DNA of 64,000 nucleotides from Seonamhaeicola sp. S2-3 (GCF_001971785.1 NZ_CP019389.1:3483001-3547000), one strand, 5' to 3'; numbered from the stretch's first letter, positions 1-10,314 are shown. The notes: generated from the letters alone by a model not told the origin. Translations and numbers: made by a program.

Positions 1-269
1 TTTCCTTCAGGATATTTATCTAACAAAAAGAAATGCGTTTCGTTAGAAAGGTTTTGGTATTTAAATGTATTCCATCCTGAGGGAATAGTGTCTACACTTT
101 GAAATTCCATACCACGTGTTATAATGTCAATAACATTGGTTGGTTCTTTTATAGCTACTTCAGTTTCTGTAGTTTTTTGAATGGCCTCTACTTTCTTTTC
201 ATTTTTGCAGTTGAATAAAAAACATAATGATATAGGTATAAAAAAAATAAGCTTGATAGTCTGTTTCAT
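1..269 (-). CDS. Partial lipoprotein of unknown function (3' end outside window)
   Basis: Read on the minus strand, an ATG at 267-269 opens a frame that continues off the left edge. It starts MKQTIKLIFFIPISL and has a lipoprotein signal with a lipobox-like LFNC around residue 20, followed by a Lys/Glu/Thr-rich linker and a segment GWNTFKYQNLSNETHFF. This would be an outer-membrane or periplasmic lipoprotein. I do not recognise a named domain. Only about 89 residues are visible, so length and function cannot be judged. It lies upstream-to-downstream in the same direction as the following T9SS protein's neighbour genes, but is separated from it by its own start region. Confidence 0.75.
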   Translation of the reverse strand, partial: MKQTIKLIFFIPISLCFLFNCKNEKKVEAIQKTTETEVAIKEPTNVIDIITRGMEFQSVDTIPSGWNTFKYQNLSNETHFFLLDKYPEG

Positions 270-299
270 AATTATAGTTTTTAAGAGATTGATTTAAAG

Positions 300-2267
300 T
301 TAGTTAATCATTATTTTTTTTGTAACAATACCTTTATCTGTTTGAATTTTAAGAAGGTATAAACCTTTCTGGTAATTAGTAACATTAATTTTGTTTTTTA
401 AAGGTTGATTGAATTGTTGCCCTAGAATATTAAAAAGAGTTATTTTTTTTATGTTAATTGTACTTAGAGCCACAATATTTAGTGTTTTGTTTACAGGGTT
501 TGGGTAAACCTGTATTTTTGCTGCTAAAGATTTTGGAGCATCTATAGCTAGTGTATTAGAACAATCTACACTAAAGATTGTTTGTACATCAATGTTTGAC
601 CAATTGGTAGTGGAATACTCTGTATTATCTACATTTATGCAATTAAGGTTAGGATTGTTTGTAGCGTTAAATACTAAAAATGACGTGTTTATACCATTTT
701 TTACGTTTAAATCTTCCAATTGATTATTTGAACAGTTTAAAGATTTTAAAGCACTCAAATTACTCACGTCTAAGCTTATTAAATTATTGAAACTACAGTT
801 TAAAACCTCAATTGTATTTTGGTTGGAAATTAATTGTCCTTTTGTATTTACAGATTTATCACTGAGATTAACTCCTGTTAAATCACTTAAATCTGAAATA
901 TTATTTCCTGCAATATTTAATTCTATTAGATTAGTAAATAATTCAATACCTGAAATATTACTTATTTTTCCGTTTACATTTGGTAGGTTTATATTAGTTT
1001 CAGGAAACGAGATATCCAAATGTGTTATATCTTCTAAATCTTCAACAAGTACTAAGTTGTTTAATAGTCCATCTGTATCAATGCCTAAATCTATTAGAGC
1101 TTGTTCAAAAAACTCATCGGGAATACTAAAAGTGCTACTATCATCTACTGTATCGGGGTTACAATCATCATCAATTCCATTATAGGGTACCTCGGTTCTG
1201 CCAGGGTGTATTAACGGGTTGTTGTCATTACAATCATATTCAATATTTTGATCATTTGCATGAATTGTAATATATCCCGCAGATGGGTTACAAAAAATAA
1301 TATCGTTAGAATCTCCATAGCCATCATTGTCATTGTCTGCAAGGTAAAAAACTAAATCTTCTTCTTCATCAATATCTCCATCACAGTCGTTATCTTTATT
1401 ATCAGCACATTCAATAGATACCGCAGGGTTTATGTTTGGGTCGGTGTCATCACAATCTGTTAGAGGTAAAATAGTTGTGGTGTATCCTTCTCCAGGCGAT
1501 TCACACCTTTTTGTTGTGAATGAAGCATACCCATCACCATCCAAGTCTAAATACCAATCTCTTTGAGGGTTAATAGTTGGGTCTGTATCGTCGCAATCGG
1601 GATTGGGATTAAGTTCTGCATCAATAAAATAATTTTCTCCTGGTTTATAGCAAGTTTTTATTTCAGAACCTTCTAATGGAAACCCATCATTATCTTCATC
1701 TAGAACCCAAACAGGTTGTTCTGCAATATCAGGATCAGCATCATCAATCAACCCGTTACAATTATTATCATAGCCATCACAATATTCTGCTCCAAAAGGT
1801 TTGTCGTTTTCATTGTTATCATTACAATCTACATCTGCTGCAAACCCGTCATTATCTTCATCTATTTCAGAACAATGAGATACTGGGTAGATAAGTATTA
1901 AGTTTTTACAATAATATTCAGGAGAACTATATTCTAAATACATTTTAATTAAATGACCATTTGTAAAAGTTACAAATATTTCATCACTAGAGTAAGAATT
2001 ATCATCAAATTCACTTTGAACTCCAGTAAAATTGTAGCTACTACTTGTATGGGTTGTAACATTTTCAATAATTAAAGTAATTGAAAATGGGACGCTAGAA
2101 CTTAAATATATTGTATTTATAATATTTCCAGAATTACAATTGATATCTTCACTAGATTGAGGCCCATACTGTAAACCTATTGGAAATGGTAAAGAACAAT
2201 TATCTTGTGCAAAACTATTATAGCTCCAAAATGATATGATTAGAAGAAGTAAAATTTTTATTTTCAT
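300..2267 (-). CDS. Secreted MopE-like/LRR protein with type IX secretion tail
   Basis: A 655-residue secreted protein. Residues 1-21 are a signal peptide ending SFAQ. About residues 135-375 hold several Asp/Asn/Cys-rich units (for example DEDNDGF, DCDDTDPTINP, DNDCDGDID) of the MopE 'putative metal-binding motif' type, probably calcium-binding. About 385-545 carry SDS22-like leucine-rich units (LIELNIAGNNISDL). The last ~75 residues (VYPNPVNKTLNI ... KGLYLLKIQTDKG) are a typical type A T9SS sorting domain, so the protein should cross the outer membrane by the type IX system and be cell-surface bound or released. Ligand or role is unknown. The LRR part resembles the lipoprotein encoded at 19080-19982. 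Confidence 0.88.
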   Translation of the reverse strand: MKIKILLLLIISFWSYNSFAQDNCSLPFPIGLQYGPQSSEDINCNSGNIINTIYLSSSVPFSITLIIENVTTHTSSSYNFTGVQSEFDDNSYSSDEIFVTFTNGHLIKMYLEYSSPEYYCKNLILIYPVSHCSEIDEDNDGFAADVDCNDNNENDKPFGAEYCDGYDNNCNGLIDDADPDIAEQPVWVLDEDNDGFPLEGSEIKTCYKPGENYFIDAELNPNPDCDDTDPTINPQRDWYLDLDGDGYASFTTKRCESPGEGYTTTILPLTDCDDTDPNINPAVSIECADNKDNDCDGDIDEEEDLVFYLADNDNDGYGDSNDIIFCNPSAGYITIHANDQNIEYDCNDNNPLIHPGRTEVPYNGIDDDCNPDTVDDSSTFSIPDEFFEQALIDLGIDTDGLLNNLVLVEDLEDITHLDISFPETNINLPNVNGKISNISGIELFTNLIELNIAGNNISDLSDLTGVNLSDKSVNTKGQLISNQNTIEVLNCSFNNLISLDVSNLSALKSLNCSNNQLEDLNVKNGINTSFLVFNATNNPNLNCINVDNTEYSTTNWSNIDVQTIFSVDCSNTLAIDAPKSLAAKIQVYPNPVNKTLNIVALSTINIKKITLFNILGQQFNQPLKNKINVTNYQKGLYLLKIQTDKGIVTKKIMIN

Positions 2268-2416
2268 TTTATGATAGTTTTAAAAATTTTTATTGACAAC
2301 GAAAGAAATCCATGTGTTTTTTTAGAGTTTTTCTTTCTGCAGATTAATAGCTTTTATAAATATTATTTGATTATAATTTTTTTCATGATAAAATGTATTA
2401 CCTTTTCGCTTAAGCT

Positions 2417-4108
2417 TTAATTTTTAAACATTCCTCCTGAGGAAAATAAAGCCATTGTTTTATATTTTGATTTCTCAATAGTGGTAAGTGTCTTTTTTAA
2501 AGCTTTAGCCATTATGTTTACATTATTTTTAGACTTCTTTTTGTCTATAATATCCATTTCCATGATTAGTCCTTTAGAAAATTGCTCTATGACCCTAGGA
2601 TCCATATCAGGAATATTTGAAGGTTTTTGTGTTCCAAAATTTAAGAAGTTTGGTAGCCTTAAACCTGCCTCTGAGGTATGATAAATTTTCATAACATATC
2701 TTTCATCCTCAAATTGCAATCCTTTGCAATTGTATCCTATTATAGTTTTTGTTGGAAGATCAGATATTTTGTAATTGTCAATGTTTTCTTTTGTCTTACC
2801 AGGGTCTGGGATAGGATGGATTTGCATAAACTTACTGCCTTGCGCATCCATAAACATTATCATGGTATTTAAGTCCATATCAAAAAGCATGGTCACGAGC
2901 CCCATATTCTTGCTTTCTTCACTTCTCATTCTGGTGGCTTGATAGCTAGCTCCTTCTTTAATCAAGAATGTGAGTTCCATAGTTTCCTTCTTTTTGGCAT
3001 TAAGCGTCATTTGGGTTTGGAGTGCCCAATCAAACTCATATGTTTCTGGGAGATCACTAGCCGATACCTTATGTTCTTTAAGGGATTTTTTAATACGCTT
3101 GGTCATACCTTTACTATCACTAGTGTTGTAATCGTCTTCATCAATATCATCTTTGGGCTGATTGCCACCCTTTACAATATTTTTCATAACACCTTCCATT
3201 AAATCTTGACCCTGTGCTCGTACTTCCCTAGCTTGTGGCAGTGAAACCGTTACTGGCTTGTAATCATAAACCAACAGGCTTTCTCCTTTTTCACGAGGCA
3301 TTTCTCCTATTTCAAAATTTTGTTTAGACTCGTTAACTTTGGTATAGATTTCAACAAGTCGGTCTTGATTATCAAACAGCACATAGCTACCTTCGTATCC
3401 GGGTTCGTTAAGAAATTCAAACTTAGTGTAGGTTTCTCCTCTTAGGGTTTGAGTAGACTCTTTATAATCTTCATACCTAAAATCATCTGGTTTATATATA
3501 AAGGCAAACTCCACTATACCATTAAAAGGATTTGCTGTTTGACCTTGGTCTGTTTGCTTTTGATACTCTATCATGAACGGCTCTGGTGGCAATTTATAGG
3601 CTTCAATTAGCATGGTTGGTACCATCATACCTTGGCTTTGCAAAGCAACAATTGAAGATTTGGTATATTCTCCATTTTTATATGTATATATAAAGCCTTC
3701 ACTATCAATATAGCCTGGTTCTGGCATATCGTCTTGCTCTAACTTTACAGCAACTTCATTTGCATCAAAATACTGTGTTTGATTGAGGTTTCCGTTTTCA
3801 CGTAATTGAATGACAACATCTTGATTATAGAATGCTTTTTTAGTTTTGGTATTTTTGGTTAAGGCAGTATTTGCTGCTTCCATGGTTTCAGGAGCTTCTG
3901 CCTTTTCTTTATCGGGCTTATCTTTTTTTGTGGTAACATCATCAATAGTTTTTTCTGTTTTTTTAGAAACAGCTTCATCTGTTTTTCTAAGGATGGTTCT
4001 CTCTGCAGCTTCTTCTGCTTTCTTTTTTAGCTTTTTTAAAAATTGTGCTTGTGTTGTTGATGTGATTAACAAACAAGCCATTATTAATAGTATATTTTTT
4101 GATTTCAT
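2417..4108 (-). CDS. Secreted DUF4412-domain protein
   Basis: A 563-residue protein with a signal peptide (residues 1-21, ending TTQA), then a strongly charged Lys/Glu region (about 25-75) that looks disordered or coiled. The C-terminal half (about 355-560) has the pattern of DUF4412 proteins (MELTFLIKEG, MRSEESKNMGLV, MIMFMDAQGSKFM, IIGYNCKGLQFED), a periplasmic or outer-membrane-associated family of unknown function in Bacteroidota. It stands alone between a T9SS protein and an HTCS regulator. I cannot assign a biochemical role. Confidence 0.8.
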   Translation of the reverse strand: MKSKNILLIMACLLITSTTQAQFLKKLKKKAEEAAERTILRKTDEAVSKKTEKTIDDVTTKKDKPDKEKAEAPETMEAANTALTKNTKTKKAFYNQDVVIQLRENGNLNQTQYFDANEVAVKLEQDDMPEPGYIDSEGFIYTYKNGEYTKSSIVALQSQGMMVPTMLIEAYKLPPEPFMIEYQKQTDQGQTANPFNGIVEFAFIYKPDDFRYEDYKESTQTLRGETYTKFEFLNEPGYEGSYVLFDNQDRLVEIYTKVNESKQNFEIGEMPREKGESLLVYDYKPVTVSLPQAREVRAQGQDLMEGVMKNIVKGGNQPKDDIDEDDYNTSDSKGMTKRIKKSLKEHKVSASDLPETYEFDWALQTQMTLNAKKKETMELTFLIKEGASYQATRMRSEESKNMGLVTMLFDMDLNTMIMFMDAQGSKFMQIHPIPDPGKTKENIDNYKISDLPTKTIIGYNCKGLQFEDERYVMKIYHTSEAGLRLPNFLNFGTQKPSNIPDMDPRVIEQFSKGLIMEMDIIDKKKSKNNVNIMAKALKKTLTTIEKSKYKTMALFSSGGMFKN

Positions 4109-4190
4109 GTTTATAGATTTTAAGAGAAATAGGGAAACAACTCATCTCTCATTTGTCATCCCCCTATTCAGAATTGATTAATAGCCTCTT

Positions 4191-4343
4191 TTATTCCTTA
4201 GATATTTTTACAGATTTTACAACCTTATTATTTAACAAAATATGCAATGTGTAAGTCCCATTTTTTAAGTGGTCTATACTCATATAAATTTTTTCGTCAT
4301 CGTTCTTTTTGGAAGAATTGAACATTACTTTTTTTGCTACAAA
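4191..4343 (-). pseudogene. Possible remnant of a T9SS-type C-terminal tail
   Basis: In the ~340-base gap between the DUF4412 and HTCS genes, the minus strand has a 50-codon open stretch bounded by stops. It ends with IYMSIDHLKNGTYTLHILL, then NNKVVKSVKISKE and a stop. The 'LKNGTYTLHI...KSVKI' pattern is what the last strands of Bacteroidota secretion-tail or similar small beta proteins look like. No signal peptide or N-terminal part precedes it, so it looks like the surviving 3' end of a decayed gene. It could instead be a small real protein starting at an internal ATG. Confidence 0.35.
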
Positions 4344-4452
4344 TTACTCTATGGAATAAAACTAATCTCTTAATTCTTTAGTTAATACAAGAGATGTTTC
4401 AAAGTATGCAACAAATGTTACAAGGCTGTGTTTATAAAGGTTTACAGGCTTT

Positions 4453-7400
4453 TTAATGTCTGTTAGAGTACTCTACAGGGGTGCAATTGTAAGTTTCTTT
4501 AAAACACTTAATAAAATAAGAAGGCGTATTAAAACCTATTTGATAGGCAATTTCTGAAATAGAATTATCTGATTTTTTTAATAAATCAATGGCTAGTTTT
4601 AAGCGTTCATTTCTAATAAATTCAGAGGTACTTAATCCTACAATAGCTTTTAATTTTCTATGCAATTGAGTTCTGCTCATTTGCATTTTTACCGAAAATG
4701 TTTCTGTATTAAAATCTGGATTAGTTAGGTTTTTATCTAATACCTCTTTTAGTCGCTTTAAAAATTCAGCTTCTGTAGATGAAACCGTTATTTCTGGAGT
4801 TAAAGTAATGCTTTTGCTAAAGTGTTGTTGTAATCTATTTCTATTTTCAATTAGTTTTTCTACTATTAATTTTAGTTTTTCACTACTAAAAGGCTTTGTT
4901 ATATAGGCATCTGCCCCAGTTTTTAACCCTTCTATTTCGTTATCTTCTCCTACTTTTGCTGTTAAAAGTATAATGGGTATATGACTTGTTAGCTCATTAT
5001 ATTTTAATGTATTACACAGGTCAATACCGTTTTTAATAGGCATCATAATATCACTAATTATTAAACTAGGCATATGCTTTATAGCTTTTTCTATACCTGC
5101 TTGTCCATTAGATGCTTCAATAATTTGGTAAGAGTTTTCAAAAACTGATTTTACAAATGTTCTTATATCTTTATTATCTTCTACAATAAGTAAACATGGT
5201 TTATTATTGTTATTTAAAACAGCATTGCTTAAAACAATTTCTTGTTCTGTGTTTTTTGAATTTAAAATTTCTGAAGCTTTAAAAGCGTTTTTTGTTATTG
5301 GTAGCGTAACGGTAAATTGAATTTTATCTGAATCTATACTATTGGCTATAATACTTCCTTTTGAAAGTGAAACCAGCTCTTTTACTAAAGCAAGTCCTAC
5401 GCCTACACCTTCTGAAGCTTCATCATCTTTATAAAAACGTTGAAATAGCTTACCAAGGTCTTTTTTGGTAATTTCTTTATTAGTATTAATAACAGACAAT
5501 ACTAAGTTATTCTCTTGCTCATTTGCATTAAAAATAATCTCACTAGACTCTGGTGCATATTTTATAGCATTAGCTAAAAGATTAGAGCTAACCTTTTCTA
5601 TTACATCTTTATCATACCAAACGTTTTCAAGACCTTCTATTTTATTTAATATAACCATTTCCTTTTCTTTAGCTTTGTATTGAAATGCGGAAACTATTTG
5701 TATTAATAAAATTTTAAGATTCCCATTTTCTATTTTTAATTGGGCTTGTCCTGAGTCTATTAAAGCAAGATCTACCATTTGGTTTACTAAGCCTAACAAT
5801 CTATTAGCATTCTGCTTTATTAAATTAAGTTCTTTACGGTCTTTAGGTGATATATTTTGTTTTGATAATTGATGATCTATAGGGCCTGTAATAAGCGTTA
5901 AAGGGGTTCTAAATTCATGCGAAATATTGGTATATAATTTTGTTTTAAACTCATCAAGCTTTTTTAAACGCTCTGTTTCTGCCTGTTTTAATTGTAATTG
6001 CGTTTTAACTTTCCACCTAAATAGTAAGTATTTATAAACACCAAACAGTATTAAAATTATAGCTAAAACATATATGGTTTTTAAGAGATTAGTTAAGTAC
6101 CATGGTTTTAATATGGTAAAGGTGAAGGTAGCTGGTTCATTGTTCCACACTCCATCGTAATTAGATGAAATCACCTCGAAGGTATACGTATTGGGCGGTA
6201 AATTGGTATAATGAGCAAAATTAATTCCCTTAGGAGACTTCCAATTTTCGTTATAATTTAAAAGCCTGTATTTGTACATATTACGATCGGGTTGCGAAAA
6301 ATGCAGACTTGTAAAGGTAAGCGTTACGGTATTTTGGTTGTACTTAAGTTTTTGAAAATTGTTTAACGGTTGTTCTTCTGAAAATACTTCAAACTTAGAT
6401 ATTATGGTTTTAGGCTTAACCATATTATAGGTTAAGTTTTCTGGCTTAAACCAATTTAGGCCGTTCAGTCCACCAAAATAAAGCGTACCATTGGCATCTT
6501 TAAAATAAGCCCCTGTGTTGAATTCTGGTCCCTGTAATCCATCATCGGGGGTAAACGCTTCAAAACTCTCATTATTTATATTAAATCGGCTTAATCCGTT
6601 ATTAGTACTTAGCCATAAATTTTGGTCTTCATCGGGCAAGATGCCGTACACCACCTGATTGGGCAAGCCTTCTGCTTTGGTATAGTTTTTTATGGTTTGG
6701 TTCTCTGTATCGTATTTTTTTAGTCCCATACCATAAGTACCTACCCATAGTGTATGGTCTAAGAACAGCAATGATTTAACTTTATCATCAAGACCTTTTA
6801 TTTTTGAGATTTTATTGGTTTCTATATCCAGTTTAAACACACCGCCATAATCGTTACCTATCCATAATGTATTCTCATTGCCATAAACTAAAGCCCTAAT
6901 GTTATTGTGAGATAGCTCAGAATTTTCTTTATTAAAAGCCTTTACAACGCCTTTATTTTTATCAAAAAGCAAAATACCATGGCGTTCTGTGGCCAACCAA
7001 CAACTGGTTTTTGATGCTCTTAAAATACTCCAAATGGTAAAATCGTTCAGTTCTGGAAAAGACCGGTATGCTCCAGAAGCCTCTTTAATATTTAAACCAT
7101 GGCCTTGGTGACCAATCCAAAGTTCGTTTTCAAAAAAATCTAAACTAATAACCCTATTACTGTTTAATGGTGAATTATCCTTGGTATAAGTTTTATAAGT
7201 TTGAGTCTTGGTATTGCAATAGGTTAAACCTTTTCCCGAGGTACCAACCCAAAAGGTATTATCGTTATCGGTGGTAATACTTCTTATCATATCAACATTA
7301 ACCGACCTCGGTAACTGGTTGTTTGTTAGAATATTAAATTTTATTAAATGCTCGTCGTAGTAACTAAGCCCTGTTCCATCAGAGCCTATCCAAATGATTC

Positions 7401-8325
7401 CCGAAGCATCCTCATATAAGCACAACATATCGTTGTAGTGTATAGCAAAAGGATTATTTTTATTAGCTTTAAAATTCTTAACGCTGTTTGAAGCAAAGTC
7501 TATTAAATAGACACCCTTCCCGTAAGTTGCAATCCAAAGTCTATTTTTACTATCTATTAAAAGGTCTTCAATGTTTAAATTTTCGGGTAAGTCATCGTGC
7601 TTATATTTTTTAAACTCTTGACTATTTCCCGACATGTAAAACAAGCCATTACCGTATGATCCAAGCCAAACACCTCCTGCATTGTTATTTTCTAAAACCG
7701 AAAAATTAGTTTCTTTAGATGTTTCTACAAGTATTTTGTTATATCTACCACTGTCATTGATTTTATAGACTGAACCTGATGCCGCAACCAATACCCCTAA
7801 ACTTGTTTCTGAAATGTTATAAACCGTAGTTTTAGTATCTTGCCCTTTAAATACCGCTACAGTATCTTTGGTTTTATAATCAACCTTAAAAAGACCATTA
7901 CCGTAGGAGCCTAAAAACAAATTACGCTTGCTATCTTGAAAAATGGCACTAACCAAAAACGGTTGTTTTATAATTTTGAAATCGTTGGTTTGTGGCCTAT
8001 AGATTTCCAATTGGCCAGAATGGGTAATTATCCATAGCCTATTTTGTTTATCTATATAAACTTTTCCTAGTTTGCTAAAGGTTGGTCTAGTAATGTCTTC
8101 AAACTGTTTATTATAATGTTTAAAAGAGAGGCCGTTATACTTGTTCAATCCATCTTGGGTAGCAAACCACATATAACCAATAGAGTCTTGTGCTATACTT
8201 ATTACACTGGTTTGAGACAGCCCGTGCTCTACCGTTAGTCCCTTAAAGGCTATTTGTTCTTTATGGTTTTGCGAAAAAGATACTGCTACAAATAGGCATG
8301 CCAAAATGGTATTTAAACCTCTCAT
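4453..8325 (-). CDS. Hybrid two-component system regulator (HTCS): sensor kinase, receiver and AraC HTH in one chain
   Basis: A 1290-residue one-protein two-component system. Order: signal peptide (1-18); a long run of Reg_prop two-bladed propeller repeats with W-x-G/T motifs (about 30-650); Y_Y_Y domain (about 680-755); one membrane helix (about 765-785); HisKA with the phospho-acceptor in NISHEFRTPL (His803); HATPase_c (NAIKYAPES, GVGVGLALV); a receiver domain with phospho-Asp1092 in IISDIMMP; and a C-terminal AraC-type HTH (SISEIAYQIGF). The sensor part should lie in the periplasm and the HTH in the cytoplasm. Such proteins usually control carbohydrate-uptake loci, but no SusC/SusD genes are in view, so the target is unknown. 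The start gives a clean signal peptide. Confidence 0.95.
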   Translation of the reverse strand: MRGLNTILACLFVAVSFSQNHKEQIAFKGLTVEHGLSQTSVISIAQDSIGYMWFATQDGLNKYNGLSFKHYNKQFEDITRPTFSKLGKVYIDKQNRLWIITHSGQLEIYRPQTNDFKIIKQPFLVSAIFQDSKRNLFLGSYGNGLFKVDYKTKDTVAVFKGQDTKTTVYNISETSLGVLVAASGSVYKINDSGRYNKILVETSKETNFSVLENNNAGGVWLGSYGNGLFYMSGNSQEFKKYKHDDLPENLNIEDLLIDSKNRLWIATYGKGVYLIDFASNSVKNFKANKNNPFAIHYNDMLCLYEDASGIIWIGSDGTGLSYYDEHLIKFNILTNNQLPRSVNVDMIRSITTDNDNTFWVGTSGKGLTYCNTKTQTYKTYTKDNSPLNSNRVISLDFFENELWIGHQGHGLNIKEASGAYRSFPELNDFTIWSILRASKTSCWLATERHGILLFDKNKGVVKAFNKENSELSHNNIRALVYGNENTLWIGNDYGGVFKLDIETNKISKIKGLDDKVKSLLFLDHTLWVGTYGMGLKKYDTENQTIKNYTKAEGLPNQVVYGILPDEDQNLWLSTNNGLSRFNINNESFEAFTPDDGLQGPEFNTGAYFKDANGTLYFGGLNGLNWFKPENLTYNMVKPKTIISKFEVFSEEQPLNNFQKLKYNQNTVTLTFTSLHFSQPDRNMYKYRLLNYNENWKSPKGINFAHYTNLPPNTYTFEVISSNYDGVWNNEPATFTFTILKPWYLTNLLKTIYVLAIILILFGVYKYLLFRWKVKTQLQLKQAETERLKKLDEFKTKLYTNISHEFRTPLTLITGPIDHQLSKQNISPKDRKELNLIKQNANRLLGLVNQMVDLALIDSGQAQLKIENGNLKILLIQIVSAFQYKAKEKEMVILNKIEGLENVWYDKDVIEKVSSNLLANAIKYAPESSEIIFNANEQENNLVLSVINTNKEITKKDLGKLFQRFYKDDEASEGVGVGLALVKELVSLSKGSIIANSIDSDKIQFTVTLPITKNAFKASEILNSKNTEQEIVLSNAVLNNNNKPCLLIVEDNKDIRTFVKSVFENSYQIIEASNGQAGIEKAIKHMPSLIISDIMMPIKNGIDLCNTLKYNELTSHIPIILLTAKVGEDNEIEGLKTGADAYITKPFSSEKLKLIVEKLIENRNRLQQHFSKSITLTPEITVSSTEAEFLKRLKEVLDKNLTNPDFNTETFSVKMQMSRTQLHRKLKAIVGLSTSEFIRNERLKLAIDLLKKSDNSISEIAYQIGFNTPSYFIKCFKETYNCTPVEYSNRH

Positions 8326-8371
8326 TTATAGTTTTTTGATTATAAAACTACAAAATGTTATTAACATTTGT

Positions 8372-9565
8372 TTACAAAACAGCTTTTATAATTTCAGCCA
8401 TTTTATTGGTTCTTGTTTTCACGTCTTCTTCTGTCCAAGATAATTTTATTAAACATGATATGTTTCTGCCAATATAGTGGTCTGACATTTCAAATGTTTT
8501 GGTTTCTAAATATTTTAAACCTTCTTTTACTTCTTTAGAAATTGGGAATAAGGATTTTTGTTGTTTTAAGTGGTCCCACTTACGTATGTAATGCCAGTTA
8601 TTATCAAAATAATTCCAACAAGCATCAATACCTTGGTTTTTAAAGGCTTGCATTACTTTTCTAACAGTTTCTAAATCTGGTAAAAAGAAATTGAAAAAGG
8701 CGCCACTTTCTTCTCCCCCTTCTGGAACTGTTCTTAATGTAACTTCAGGTATTTTAGACAGGGTTTCTTTAAAAATATTTAAATAACGTCTTTGTATTTC
8801 TAAAAACTCTGGTAAACGTTTTACTTGTGCTAAACCAACGGCTGCATGTAGTTCTGAAATTCTAAAATTATATCCTAAAAATGGATGTGTTTCTGCGCCC
8901 CTATCATTGCCTATATGGTCATGACCATGATCACTGTAATGGTCTGCATTTATGTAGTACTCCTTATTGTTTGTTACTACGGCTCCACCTTCGCCACAGG
9001 TTATGGTTTTTACAAAATCGAAAGAGAAACACCCTAAATCTCCTATACTTCCTAATGGTTTGTTGTTATAAGTACCGCCAATAGCTTGACATGCATCTTC
9101 TACTACCAATAAATTGTGCTTTTTTGCTATTTGCTGTATAGCATTCATATTAGCCATACTGCCACACATTTGCACTACCATAATGGCTTTTGTTTTTGGT
9201 GTTATGGCTTTTTCTATTGCCTGCGGATTTAAGCCTAAGGTATCATCTACATCAACTAAAACGGGTATGGCGCCTAAAAGCATTATGGCCTCAAAACTGG
9301 CTACAAAGGTAAATGTTGGCATAATGACCTCATCTCCTGCTCCTATTCCTGCAGAGGCTAAGGCTACTGAAACGGCTGCTGTACCGCTAGATACTAATTG
9401 TACGTGTTTAGATTGAAATGTGTTTTCAAGTTCTGCTTCTAGTTCTTTGGCTTTCCAATGGCCATTGCGCATACCATCAAAACCATAGCGCATTAGTACG
9501 CCGTTTTCTAATACATCGTTTACTTGTTTACGTTCTTGTTCTCCAAATAATTCAAATCCTGGCAT
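8372..9565 (-). CDS. kdnA: DegT/DnrJ/EryC1/StrS aminotransferase, KdnA-like
   Basis: A 397-residue PLP-dependent sugar aminotransferase of the DegT family. The PLP lysine is Lys186 in DFVKTITCGEGGA, and GDEVIMPTFTF and EDACQAIGG are family motifs. The N-terminus MPGFELFG and the stretch YSDHGHDHIGNDRGAETHP strongly recall KdnA, which with the alcohol dehydrogenase KdnB makes 8-amino-3,8-dideoxy-Kdo for lipopolysaccharide. I infer a role in lipid A-core sugar synthesis. KdnB is not visible, and the neighbours (HTCS, nitroreductase) do not support or contradict it. If not KdnA, it is another nucleotide-sugar or Kdo-type transaminase. Confidence 0.82.
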   Translation of the reverse strand: MPGFELFGEQERKQVNDVLENGVLMRYGFDGMRNGHWKAKELEAELENTFQSKHVQLVSSGTAAVSVALASAGIGAGDEVIMPTFTFVASFEAIMLLGAIPVLVDVDDTLGLNPQAIEKAITPKTKAIMVVQMCGSMANMNAIQQIAKKHNLLVVEDACQAIGGTYNNKPLGSIGDLGCFSFDFVKTITCGEGGAVVTNNKEYYINADHYSDHGHDHIGNDRGAETHPFLGYNFRISELHAAVGLAQVKRLPEFLEIQRRYLNIFKETLSKIPEVTLRTVPEGGEESGAFFNFFLPDLETVRKVMQAFKNQGIDACWNYFDNNWHYIRKWDHLKQQKSLFPISKEVKEGLKYLETKTFEMSDHYIGRNISCLIKLSWTEEDVKTRTNKMAEIIKAVL

Positions 9566-9603
9566 GGGTTTATGTTTTGTTTTGCGTTAGGGATTGAGGG
9601 TTT

Positions 9604-9672
9604 GTTGAAGCTCCCCGACCTAAGGAGGGAGCGACTCCCGAAAGCCCGACCCGATAGGGTAACGCCCTGTTA
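9604..9672. repeat. Short GC-rich dispersed-repeat-like element
   Basis: The gap between the aminotransferase and nitroreductase contains a stretch far richer in GC than its surroundings, with self-complementary parts (CTCCC ... GGGAG, ACCCGATAGGGT). It resembles short interspersed repeats I associate with Bacteroidota intergenic DNA. Only one copy is seen in this window. Confidence 0.4.
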
Positions 9673-9675
9673 ATT

Positions 9676-10314
9676 TTAAATTTCTAAAACACTTTCTGTT
9701 ACTTGCATTCTAACTTTTTTAAAGTCTGCAAACATATCGTCTTCTGCTCTATAACCTACTGGTAAGAGTAAAACAGATTTTAGTCCTTTTTCTTGAAGGT
9801 TCAAGGCTTTATCATAACCTTCTGGATTAAATCCTTCCATGGGGCAAGCATCTATGCCTTCTACAGCGCAAACTGTCATTAAATTACCTAGGGCTATGTA
9901 GGCTTGATTTTTAGACCATTGTTGTTGTTCTTTTATTGTCATGTTGCTTAACATGTCTATTAAATTAAGCCTGTATGGGTCTAATATTTTGTTGGGTGTA
10001 TTACGAATGGATTGAATGTTTTTAAAGAATTTATTTACGTCTGCTTCTAGTATTTTTTCTTGAATACATAATACTAATAAGTGAGAGGCCTCAACAACTT
10101 GGTTTTGATTGTAGGAATGTTTTAGAAGTGATTCTCTTAAACTTGTGTCTTGAATTACAATCATTTTAACTGTTTGTAAACCATATGATGTTGCTGTTAG
10201 GTTAAATGCTTCTTTTAAGGTGTTTAGTTGATTTTTAGTGAGTGTTTTAGTTGGATTAAACTTTTTTGTTGCGTATCTCCACTTTAATTTATCTATAATA
10301 CTCATTCTGCTCAT
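9676..10314 (-). CDS. NAD(P)H-dependent nitroreductase-family oxidoreductase
   Basis: A 212-residue flavoprotein of the nitroreductase (NfsB-like) family. Visible features are the N-terminal FMN-binding pattern (WRYATKKFNPTK), the helix ATSYGLQTVK, and near the C-terminus GIDACPMEGFNPEGYDKAL and SVLLLPVGYRAEDD, which are typical for this family. It should reduce nitroaromatics, quinones or flavins with NAD(P)H in the cytoplasm. It is monocistronic. The true start may be the second Met (MSIIDKLKWRY). Confidence 0.88.
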   Translation of the reverse strand: MSRMSIIDKLKWRYATKKFNPTKTLTKNQLNTLKEAFNLTATSYGLQTVKMIVIQDTSLRESLLKHSYNQNQVVEASHLLVLCIQEKILEADVNKFFKNIQSIRNTPNKILDPYRLNLIDMLSNMTIKEQQQWSKNQAYIALGNLMTVCAVEGIDACPMEGFNPEGYDKALNLQEKGLKSVLLLPVGYRAEDDMFADFKKVRMQVTESVLEI

